This document shows positions 9,058 to 18,918 of a stretch of 64,000 bases of DNA, one piece after another. Where the stretch lies: positions 744,001 to 808,000 of the forward strand of contig CP137329.1 of assembly GCA_033182465.1 (NCBI GenBank), given 5' to 3'. This DNA is from Sanghuangporus weigelae (taxonomy: Eukaryota > Basidiomycota > Agaricomycetes > Hymenochaetales > Hymenochaetaceae). The notes below the pieces were generated by a model. The model had not been told where the DNA came from. It did not search any database and saw only the letters and a program-made list of their open reading frames with translations. Position 1 is the first letter of the stretch; each line of letters starts with the position of its first letter. Made by a program: the position numbers and the translations under genes.

Positions 9058-11226
9058 TCAGCCAATGTCCTCCCGGGCATAGAAAAGCACGGTGGATGCA
9101 AGCCCACACGTGATGTGAACACCCGACTGTGACGCCATTGAAATCAATTCGTCGGTTGTCAACCTGAGTAGAATCGGGTTAATGCGCAGATATCCATTAC
9201 ATTTCAGAACATCGGCCAGCACTGAGTAGTTCATGTTGTCGTGCCCTCATTCCATGTGATCATCGCACATCTTCAACCAAGCCTCTACCAAAGGATAATC
9301 ACAAATTTTATTCTTCGCAGACGGGGAGCCTCGAGTTCTGTTGTGGTGACCTTTGCGATGATATCCGTTACGATGCGATGCAGAGTGCCTGTTCCGATAT
9401 CTGTGACGCCTGTAGTCATCCTCGGATAACAAACTGCGATCGTGATAATCCTTTTCTGTGGAGCTTTCGGAGTCCGCCCGCCCCGATGATGATGAGGATC
9501 GAAAGCGACGTGTATGACCTCTCTTTCTGATGGATCGGCTCCTGCCACGATGACGCTTCCTGCCACGCGATGATCCACGGTACCTTCTATCGTCCCTCGG
9601 CCTGTCTCGTGCAGGCCGGGAGGCGGGCGATGGCGATGCATGGCAAGTCCTTCCAGCACTGGAATTTTCTACACCTGGTTTGATCTGCGGATCCCCATCC
9701 GCTTGTGCTTGACCAGCGCCAGCTTGGTTTGTAAGCCCCTGCTGCATGCCTATGGCGGTTGAACCTAAGGTGGTCTGCACAGTTCGCTTTGATTTGTGGT
9801 AGTCGAACAAGTTCAGCTGCCTGGGAACCTCCGAAGCTGTCATGCCCGGAGCTTTACTTAGCTACAAAAGCTCAGAAGCCTCCAGAATCACATAGATGAT
9901 AGTAAGACACGTACTAGGAGCCTTGCATGATCAAAATAATTCTTCATTGTATAATATATATGAGTGCCATCGGCACGAACATAACAAACTTCCTCCGGAT
10001 GCGCGCTACACTGTAGGTTCTGCTTGATCTCCTTGATATGAGGCGCGAGCATTGCATTCAGGTCATCTTTTGTTGCTTCCGCCGCACTGGTTGGTTTGGT
10101 CGCATTCTGAAGTACACTTCCTGAGCATTTAGAACCCTTCTAAATGGAACAGAATTTGCACATCAACACGTGAAAGAGAGAAAGGCAAACGATCACATTT
10201 ACCCGTTCATCGTTCATGTTCATAAGCACAATTTCGCCTGCACTATCGACCTTGCGCTTTTTCTTCAGCTCCTCAAGATACTTCTTGAACCCTTGCACAA
10301 GCTCATCAAGATCTACATCGGATTTGAGATACCGTGGTTGAATCTTCGTTCCAATCTTCTTAAACCACGGACTGGTGTAGCCTAGTGTAACTGAGGTGGG
10401 ATAGCACTGAAGAATACTTGCCACATTCTGATGCACATCGATTATGCTGTGTTGAGGTTTGACATTCATTTTGTGCAAAGCCCGCCCATCGTCAACCAGA
10501 ACGACAAGTGTTGATCGCGTTTCTTTAGGAGCTTGCTGCTCCTCTTTTTCACGTTCGAGATTTTCCATGAAACGCATGTAAGATACAACCGAAGAGTCGC
10601 ATCTATACTCTTGGTCCGAATTGTCAGCGTAGTCTATTAAATCATTAGAGACTGACAAACTCCTATAATGGTCTATGCACCGGCTGCAAGCAATGGATTA
10701 TCAAAGTCCCAAGGATTGCTAGTACCGACTCTGTTGGTATCTGACTCTTGACCCAGATTGTCATTAGCCATTCGGGCAATATCAAGTTGTGATGGTTCTT
10801 CATCATAGGGCTCTTCATATTGATACGTCAGGTCCTCGTCAGCAGCTCTCCGGCCCCTTGCTTTTGTCGTGGTGGGCTCCACTTCCATGTTATTCTGTTA
10901 CGAAGTATGAGTGCAATACCAGAAGACAAGACTATCAGTACTACCATCTCTTCAACACCGTTCTTGTTGACAGCAGGCCGCTCTGCCTTCCTTGGCCGGC
11001 CTCGTTTCCGTGGTCCTTCAGCAATGACATCTGCATTTTGAGAGTTCGAATGAGGGCCATTTGCTCGCTGAGGCTCCAGGGCCGTTGCTGCTTTTTTGGG
11101 AGAGGAGTTTCTTGTAACGGCGGATGCCTGCTTTGTCCTGGCAGTCTTACTAGCTGCAGTCTTGCGAACTGCAGTCTTGCGAACCGCAGTCTTGCGAACT
11201 GCGAGTTTTCTAGGAGTGGGACTCAT
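9058..11226 (-). CDS. AT-hook / PB1-like / SR-rich protein with an interrupted C-terminal SAM-like domain
   Basis: Five exons on the minus strand (11226-10945, 10894-10681, 10633-10203, 10139-9915, 9861-9247) give 588 residues. The N-terminus has four direct RKTA-type repeats, an ARTKQ motif and an AT-hook (RKRGRPRKA, residues about 75-85). Residues near 200-290 (from TLVVLVDDGRALHKMNVK to LDELVQGFKKYLEEL) look like a PB1/ubiquitin-like fold. An Arg/Ser-rich region follows. The frame meets TGA at 9249-9247, then runs on for 62 sense codons to 9058 as a plausible SAM-like domain (DNMNYSVLADVLKCNGYLRI), a module I associate with multi-copy Agaricomycete proteins of this layout. The TGA could come from CGA by one C-to-T change. 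The coordinates include this extension; the predicted product ends at 9247. Confidence 0.7.
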
Positions 11227-11449
11227 GATGGTAAGAGATGAAAAAAAAAAAAAGTGATGTGGCAACGAAGAAGGTAGCTGCTTATAAACGTATTCCCAGC
11301 TCACTTACTAGCCCTCCAGAGATCGATGATCCAAAGTCCGCAAACATACACTATCTTCAGATTCAACGGCCTATACAAGCACATCATAGCGACAGTGGCG
11401 AAAGAAGGAATAACTATCCAAAGAATTAATGGAATACACCTGCCTGCAG

Positions 11450-12804
11450 AGTTGCTCAACAACTGACACGTCATCCTGAGGACCGGTGAAACTCCTTGGT
11501 ACTTTCTGTTAGCAGAGGAGTGTCACTGTTCTGTTGGGGGCTGTCCTGTAGGATCAAGACGAATGGAATGGCAGAAGGATGACTATAGGCTAAAGCTGGG
11601 ATGATTTCCGAAGGGTTAAGCTAAGTTCCGAAGCAGTTTCGGGGGGGATGAGTGAGTTTGAGATTTGAGGCTGCTGAAAGTATGCGGGGGTGGGGATTTG
11701 ATCGGAGAAGAGATGCTAAGAAGCAAGCGGGAGAAGTCGAAGCGAGGGGGATCGGCGGCGGCGATACGATGGTACGAACGATATCCTCACAGGTAATCCT
11801 TCAATGGATTCGAACCCTGGGGACTAGAAGACGATGAGACGAAGCTTGGGACGATATTCCCAAGGCTTAGAACGAAGCTAGAGTGATCCTACGAGGATCC
11901 GATACGATGCGACGGGATGCGACGAAACGCGAGGTATTCCGCAGCGTAACGATGCGAAACGACGCGGAAACGGAGCGGGGAGACGAGAGCTGATTAGGGA
12001 GACGAGTAGTTTTCGAGTGAAGATTCTCTAACAGCAACGCGAGTCGAACTGAGCACACTAATCTCGGAACGCGACTGTTAAGCAGAGGTTTCGGGACATG
12101 TGAAGCAGAACTATCGTATATTTGATAGAGGCAGGGGAGTCGAAGTGAGTACAGTGAGAGTTGAAGTGATTCGACTATAGCAACGGGAGAAGACGAGCAG
12201 GACTAGAAATGGGCTTTCAGATCCGGACTCGACTCCTCGTACTGAACTGAACTCTCTCCTCTACGCGAATAGATTGTCTATTTATAACATTGTCCATCCT
12301 GAGCCTTCGAAGCATCAGGGAGCATATACGAAGAGAAGTCGGAAGGCATATCATAAAAGGGGAGCATGGAGAACAAAAGACGAGGTGAACATATCTGGAA
12401 AGTGGCGAGCATATAGATCATAGGGCATAAAACAAAATATGAGCGCATATAGAACATAAAGGGGAAAAGTCGGAGCACAATGCATCGGTTCGAAGCTTGG
12501 GAGGCGTCGGTGGTCGAGTCCGAGTTTCTCAATTCAAACCTCGAGATTGGGACTGATAGGACGAATCAACTGAGCCTTTCTTTGTGGAGTCGACTGGGTG
12601 GCTCAGGTGTCCGATCTGCTACCCTTGTGTGATTTCCAACGTCGTAAGTCCTCTTCAGGCGGCAGTCCGATGCGCGAGGCTGTAATAGACCGTTCCGCTT
12701 CGAATCTTGTCGATCCGCGCTGGGTTAAGCTGTTACGACGCGGAACGTGACGGAATATGTGTCACGTGCGTGATTTCGGACTTAGCGTGTCGGTGCTTCT
12801 TACA
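11450..12804 (-). mobile_element. Probable LTR-retroelement fragment next to transposon copy B
   Basis: Read on the minus strand, a TGTAAG start (12804) is followed about 520 bp later by a strong TATA box (TATAAATA, near 12280). A GC-richer leader without long reading frames comes after it. This layout fits the U3 and R/U5 parts of a long terminal repeat. The other boundary and a target duplication were not found, so the left limit is only approximate. Without a database match the family (Ty3-like suspected) stays open. An alternative is ordinary non-coding DNA. Confidence 0.35.
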
Positions 12805-12824
12805 CCGGGACCCTGCCATTTTAA

Positions 12825-13827
12825 CCTGGACTTGATTACGGAGAATGCAAGTTCAATACGATTGTAGTCTGGTGAGTAAGGAGGAAGAAATTCAAGCCTG
12901 ACACCCCTAAGCAAAGGGGTCAGTACAAGCTGCGACTTGCATTGCTAGTGAGACAGACCGAGATTCGATGAGCTCCCGGATCTCGGGAGCCTTGTGTATC
13001 AGGCAGTTGTCCATCACGATGACTGATTGGGTGCCGGGGAAGGGATGCATTTTGTCCAACAGGCCGGCAATGAATTCTGCGAACAATTTGGTATTGAATG
13101 CACCCTGTACGATAGTGCAGTCGATTGTCCCGTCGAGGCTGATAGCTGGCAAGACGGAGAAGCTAACGGAGTGAATCAGAAGCTTGCGATGCGCCACAAG
13201 AGGCAGAATCACCATTTCCCCCTATTGAAAAACTGCTTGCAACACGCACGGCGACCCTCAAGGGCCCAAGCAGTGTTGCGAAGAAAAGCCCGCCAATCGC
13301 AAGCACTCTCATCGACAAACACCAGCTGTTCCGCTGTGTACTGAGAGGCGATACATGCGACGTACTGTGCACGCAGAGTCTCATTCCACTTGAGAGCCCT
13401 TTTCAATAACTAGACAACGACGATTTCAGTTCGTGTGGACTGCGTGGGGAAGCAAAGTGACAGAGACAGCCACCTTCTTAAGTGTGAAACCAGTGCGCAG
13501 CAAGGACCTGCGTATAGTCACATCCGAGACCTCCTTCTCCCATCTTTCCTGGAGCAGTAGCCTCAACTCGTCGATGTAACGGTCATTGAGATTGCTTAGT
13601 GACCCGCAAAGGAACTACGTGGTGTGAACCAACAGCTACTTGGACAGGTTTCAACATGTGCATACCTCGGTGTGGATATAATCAAGCACTCGAGGCCTTC
13701 CACGAAAACCAAGTTCATGCGCAGCAACAGTCCCGTTGCGCTTGAACTCTCGTATTATCCGGAAAACTGTTGTCTTGGGTATGTCGATCAAGGCTGCGAT
13801 CTGAGAGGCGCTGAGTTTCTTGTTCAT
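12825..13827 (-). pseudogene. Tc1/mariner-like DDE transposase relic, copy B
   Basis: The coding layout is the same as in copy A: Met at 13827, a helix-turn-helix, two short introns, LVFVDESACDWRAFLRNTAW with the first Asp, VIVMDNCLIHK with the second Asp, an intron and PPYSPDYNRIEL. The centre is uninterrupted, so this copy shows the original sequence around the LTR target. It shares with copy A the one-base frame change after FFNRG and the loss of the C-terminus. The defects therefore predate the duplication, and the gene is not functional. Confidence 0.75.
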
Positions 13828-14913
13828 AGTGATGATGCATTCTCGTAAATCGTTGGACAGCCTTCTGCCGTGTCACTGGGGTTGCATGAATGAATGCTCA
13901 ACATAAGCTGTAGAGATGGTGGCTGTGAAGATGGTGATGGCTCGAGATCAAGTGGCGACTCGACACGTGAGTCCTCAAATGCGTCGCTGCCTCCTATCTC
14001 TTTGCCGTGGTGCCTCGTCTCTTGTGATGGTCCGTCCCCAACAACTGGGGGTTCCCTCATGCCTGTGGGTGATGAGGGATTGGTGAGGGTGAGGAGGGAA
14101 CTGTGGACAAGTGATGAGAGCTGCTGTGCGGGGAGATGCTGCGTACGAAAGACTACCGTCGTGTGCGTACACTCGTGTTTCTCTGAGAGATGTTTCTGCA
14201 GCCCTGGCGGGCACGCTCGGTTTGGTTGCAGCAGGAGTGCATGATGGCCGAGCCGACCTTGTTCGCCCTTGCCCAGATATGATTTTGGGTGACATTTCAG
14301 CAGAGGATGGTCACCGGGGTGGTTTCAAGTCTGATTGGTAGATAGTACAAGTAATGTAGCCACACCCAAGCCTAAGTCAGCTCAGCTACTGTCTTGGCTG
14401 AAAGCGCCTATGCTGCTGTCTTTTTAGCAGAAACAATCAGATTTTTTGGTGTCCAAATGCGTGAGTTATGACAGATGCAATGAAGTAGGGGAGAGTTCTG
14501 TGAGCAGGAGTGACAACAAACCACCCAGTTTCACTACCACAATCATGTCAGGGAGCCTCGAGGAGTTGCGTACAGGTGCCCACTGGGCTGGCCTGATTTA
14601 TCAAACTTGAATCAGATTTTTCCGGATGATGTTGGGCAAGCTACGATTTTTACACTGAACGGAGGGCATGACAAGGATTTAGCATTATGATGCTATCTTT
14701 TTAGTAGCAAAGTACATACTCAACAAAACCCAGACATTTTTATATGTACTGGAGCGCATTTTCGAGCAGGTTTTTTACATGGTTATATCAGATTTTTATG
14801 TGCTGTATTGACTGAGATATTCGCTATTTTGTTTTTTTTTGCTCATCCAGGATGCACTTTGCATCAAAAATACACGTGATTTTCCAAATTGCCAACAATT
14901 TTGCAATTAGCTG
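12825..14913 (-). mobile_element. Tc1/mariner-type transposon unit, copy B
   Basis: This is a 2,089-bp inverted copy of 1381-4730 without the LTR insertion, and it differs at only a few positions. Its outer end reads CAATTTTGCAATTAGCTG followed by TA (14914-14915), mirroring the TA-flanked left end of copy A. The inner end stops at cctgg (12825), the same internal point at which similarity in copy A stops. About 20 bp separate it from the probable LTR fragment. Confidence 0.8.
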
Positions 14914-14942
14914 TAATAATACTTTAAATATCCATATGGATA

Positions 14943-15579
14943 TAAGGTAGGCGAAAGTTAAACTCGACAGGGTGTGATGTCATGGTCACAACCATAAACT
15001 TTAATTAGTGTTTCCCCATTTGGAAGGACCCTGATGGCCAAATCTCGAGGCTGGAAAAAAATTTGATGTTGAAGTGTGGAGCACACAGATAGCTCAGCCC
15101 CAGAAGACATTTTAGCAAGAGCTCTTGCACTCAAGGCTCTCTGAACATAGTGACATCCATGCTTGAGTATCATCAGTGACAAGATCTTTTGGTAGACAAG
15201 CTGATTAATAATGCTTAGTAATATAGCCGAGTTAGTAATGCTTAGTAATGTCTATATATAGAGCTCTTAGTAATATGGACCCTGGCCAAAATTGGAGGGT
15301 AAGTTTTACAAACTTCGCCAAAATGCAGAGAAATGACTTCTAAAGCATTTTATACAAAAAACTTTTTTCTGAAATTCTGCCCTCAAATTTTCATATTTTT
15401 GAGAAATAAGATCAACAATCTGTAGCTATCTACATTCCATACAATCTAATGGTGACCAAATATGATTTTGAGGTTGTGTGTTGTCGGAATTTATGCATCA
15501 ATGTGTGAGCTGAGAAAGGAAGGTGGGGTTAGGCACGTGTCGCGTCACACCCTGTCGAGTTTAACTTTCGCCTACCTTA
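14943..15579. mobile_element. 637-bp MITE with 35-bp perfect terminal inverted repeats
   Basis: The left end TAAGGTAGGCGAAAGTTAAA, continuing CTCGACAGGGTGTGA, is repeated exactly as the reverse complement of the right end, giving 35 matching bases. The inside is AT-rich and non-coding, with a short array of TTAGTAAT words near 15190-15275. No clear target duplication can be settled because the ends merge with AT-rich flanks, so I do not assign a superfamily. It inserted just outside copy B. Confidence 0.75.
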
Positions 15580-16040
15580 AATAGTTATATCTCCCACAGC
15601 TGCCCGCTGTGAATTTCAATTTCAAACTGGATTCGTAGTCGACGCCGTGACTCATCTGCAGATTTCCAACAATGGCTTGTGGGCTCTTCCGCTCGGCTCG
15701 ATACAATGTGGAATAGTCCGCTGAACCCAACTCGTTGCCAGTAACTTCTCGGTTTCGATCTGGAAAACCCCCCTGGCTTGATTTTTCCGCTCTTTTACTG
15801 TTTTCCCCATCTTCGCGATGGGACACCAATGCTACGACCTTACATACATGGAAATTTGGTATTCTTACTATGCTTTTTTGAGAGCCTCAAGAATCAGAAC
15901 ATGGCTTATGGACGTATCATTGCACTTCCATTGCATCTGCACTTTGCGTTCCTGATTCTGTGGCGACTCGCATATGAATCCATTATTCACATTGCATTCT
16001 CTGTTGCTCTCATTTTCAAGATCTTTCGGGACTTGCTAAG
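15580..16040 (+). other. Upstream region of metacaspase 1
   Basis: About 460 bp between the MITE and the metacaspase start. No gene is recognised, and the stretch presumably holds the metacaspase promoter. No strong TATA box was picked out. Confidence 0.4.
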
Positions 16041-18303
16041 ATGTCTTTCAGAAGGGATAAGGACAAAGACCAAGATGACAAGAAAAAGCAGACAGAGGGC
16101 AGAAGACAGGGGAAGCTGGAAGAATTTTTCAGCACCTCTAGAGCGGGAACGGAAGGGAGCAGAACTGCCAGGAGCGATCGCCATGATCATCACTCTCACA
16201 GGAGAGAGAAAAATCCTCATGATATGCACACCGGGGCAAGGCACGAGACCTTCCAGGATGAAGAACATTTGGAGCTGCCACCACCTGAGGCCGAGGAGGC
16301 ACTCTGTATGCATTGCGGAGATCCTAACAGGATCATCTACATCGATCCCAAAACAAGAAAGCCATACCCACAGAAGTTCGCGAAGAGGCCGGAAATATGC
16401 GATCACTGTGGCCAAGTCTGGCCGAGGAACAAGCCGTACTCGGAGAGAATGAAAAGACAAATCGAGGACCGATTGCGACATTCTCGTTACAATAAGAAGT
16501 TCTCGTGCGGTTGTGACGTCCTGGAACCTCGTCTTGATGGGAAAAAGAAGGCGTTGCTGGTGAGTGAACCTGCTCTGAAAGATATTGTGTGACCAGCTCA
16601 AAGAGTCCAATAGATCGGTATTAACTATTACGAGCAAAGCCATCCACTCAAGGGCTGTAGAGGTGATGTTACAAGAATGCAGAAATTTTTGAGTAAGAGA
16701 TTTTATACGCTTAGGAATGAAAGAGGATACAGAACTCAAATCGCTAACCTCTTGCAGAGGATCGCTACGGGTTCACTGATATGGTTATCCTAACGGAATA
16801 TTGGCAGGAGCACAGGCATCCTACGAGGGAGGAGATTATCAAAGGGATGAATTGGCTTGTTCAGGACGCAAAACCGGGCGACTCGCTTTTCTTGCACTGT
16901 ACGTCCCTACTGCCGTTCATTCCACCCTTTTTGTGTTTCTTCTGACTTGCGTTGCTTTGTTGCCGTGGGGCATCAGACTCCGGGCACGGAGGTCAAACCA
17001 GAGACTTCGGATTTGATGAACCCGACGGAAAAGATGAAGGTCGGTAACGTAAATGACACGATGAGAGTGTATTTATCGAGGTCATTAGGTATCTACCCTG
17101 TCGACTACCATCTCGAGGAATCGAAGGGCATTCTGAAAGACGATGTAAGTCAACATGTCTGTACAACGGGAGAGAAACTTATACTAAATATTATGTAGGA
17201 CATGCATCGTATTCTGGTAATTAGTTGCTCTTAACAACGATCGTTTGAATCTCACTTTCTTTCAAGACAGATATCCCTGAAGGAGTCCAACTGACGGTGA
17301 GTCCACACGAGATTTTCCTTACGGATGCAAGGTTTGATCGGCATTCTGTTTCGATCGCCGTAGGCGCTATTCGACGTGCGTATTTGCGATCATCTGCTGC
17401 TCTTGATAATGACTTCACTACTCTATCTCTGCAGTCTTGCCATTCCGGCTCTGTTCTAGGTGAGCACCAATTCCTCCAATTGATTTGTCCAACGACTTCT
17501 GACGGACGAGACATTAATAATTCTATCTAATAATCAGACCTACCATACGAGATGAACAAGACGAAGCATCAGTTGGCCAAAACTAATACGCGTTACAAAC
17601 GGGACAAGAAGTATGGTGGACGCGTTGTAAGTAGAATGTTCTTTTGCATAACGGGATATTTTCTATGATAATACTTAGTTCTGACTTTTATCTTTCTGTT
17701 ATGCGATTCCGCCCCCTTCGGCTGAAAGATCTTGTGGAGCGGCTGTCTGGACAACCAGACGAGCGCGGATGCGAAGATTGATGGTCGACCTACTGGTGCT
17801 ATGAGTTATGTGAGTAGTTCATCATATTCCGTCACATCAGTTTTTTTCGGAGCGCTAATTGCTCATTATCCGTCTATTCGTGATACTAGGCTTTCATTGT
17901 AGCTCACGGTGCGCCTTCCTTTCCCTCCCTTTCCTTTCATCACGAAGTAGTAACTGATCCGATCGTCTGTCCACATCATCCCACCAGACCGTCTTCACAA
18001 GGCAAAAAGATCAAATTTCACGTACAACGAGTTATATGACACGGTCGCGTGCGTATCTCATGATGAGACTTCTCTCTTGTATTCTCGAAGGAAGATGTGG
18101 TGGATACTAACACGATTCACCGACAGCGATATACTGGAAGAAAAGAAGTTTGGGCAGAAACCTCAACTTTCGGGCACTGATGATGAAATCGTGCGTTTTT
18201 TTGCTTTCGCGTTGATACATTGTCGATTACTAATTTGTTATTTTTTTCTTTCTAAAAAAACTTTCTTCCGATTGTACAGTTGAGTATGAAAGTCGGATAT
18301 TAG
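16041..18303 (+). CDS. Type I metacaspase with CxxC prodomain (metacaspase 1)
   Basis: Fifteen exons from ATG 16041 join in phase to 425 residues. Metacaspases are Arg/Lys-specific, calcium-dependent cysteine proteases of stress response and cell death. The 173-residue first exon is a charged prodomain with CMHC and CDHC pairs, probably a zinc-binding finger. The p20 part holds GINYYEQSHPLKGCRGD, the catalytic His in HYSGHGGQTRDF and the catalytic Cys in FDSCHSGSVLDLPY. The p10-like part has WSGCLDNQTSAD and GAMSYAF, and the end is QKPQLSGTDDEILSMKVGY. Exons as short as 12 nt (17364-17375, ALFD) precede the Cys exon. It is paralogous to the gene at 23253-26885, which keeps the same micro-exon. 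Confidence 0.9.
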
Positions 18304-18918
18304 ACGAATTGATACTGCTTTGGGGCTAAAGGAAAAGTGGCGGAATAGGGAACGATAGGCACAGTTTCTCGTCATTGCATAAGGCTTATATAGGCGATCT
18401 ACACAGAGATGTTCTGTATACTCCGCACGGATTTCACAATCATCAGCTATTTATGTTACAAAGGAAGTATGGATAGATCGTGAACGCGAATATTGGCGCT
18501 GGAGAAATCTCTGCAGGTCCATCATTGTTCGTCTCGGATTGCCCTCCAGACAAAAAGTCCTCCATTTCTGAGGTTCTGAGGACACTCGTCGCTTTGTTTG
18601 CCCATTACAGTGGATATATACAATTGTACATACATTTCTGAATTACGAGTATGCATGTGTCTCTCTTTCCCTTGAGCACATCCCTTCTAGGATACCAGAT
18701 CCAGTTCGTACGCGCGTCTATGCATAGGTACCCCGACTTTCTCTAAATAAGTAAGCGGAGACGTCTTCCGCCAAGACGAGTAAGTCAATTACTTTGCTTC
18801 GCCGTAATATTCCCTCCCCGAAGTGGACGCAGGGCGCTCGGGCTGCTTACTTATGTGCGGTTTCGGGCGGTGGGTGTCGACTGCACCGATCGGGAGGGTA
18901 TACCTACACAAAATATAT
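18304..18918. other. Convergent intergenic region
   Basis: About 615 bp between the facing 3' ends of metacaspase 1 and PFKFB. I see only AT-rich stretches and possible transcript ends, with no gene or repeat. Confidence 0.4.

Noticed and set aside
9247-9249. Selenocysteine reading of the TGA
   Set aside because: Agaricomycetes are not known to use selenocysteine and no insertion element is visible; a nonsense change is simpler.
10828-10897. Continuation of exon 1 of the AT-hook gene to a 158-residue product
   Set aside because: The extra residues read through an intron (10895-10944) with good donor, branch and acceptor, and the spliced frame continues for hundreds of residues.
11795-11825. 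tRNA-like B box (ggttcgaatcc on the minus strand)
   Set aside because: The flanking bases do not form a T-stem, and no anticodon arm or A box is placed correctly.
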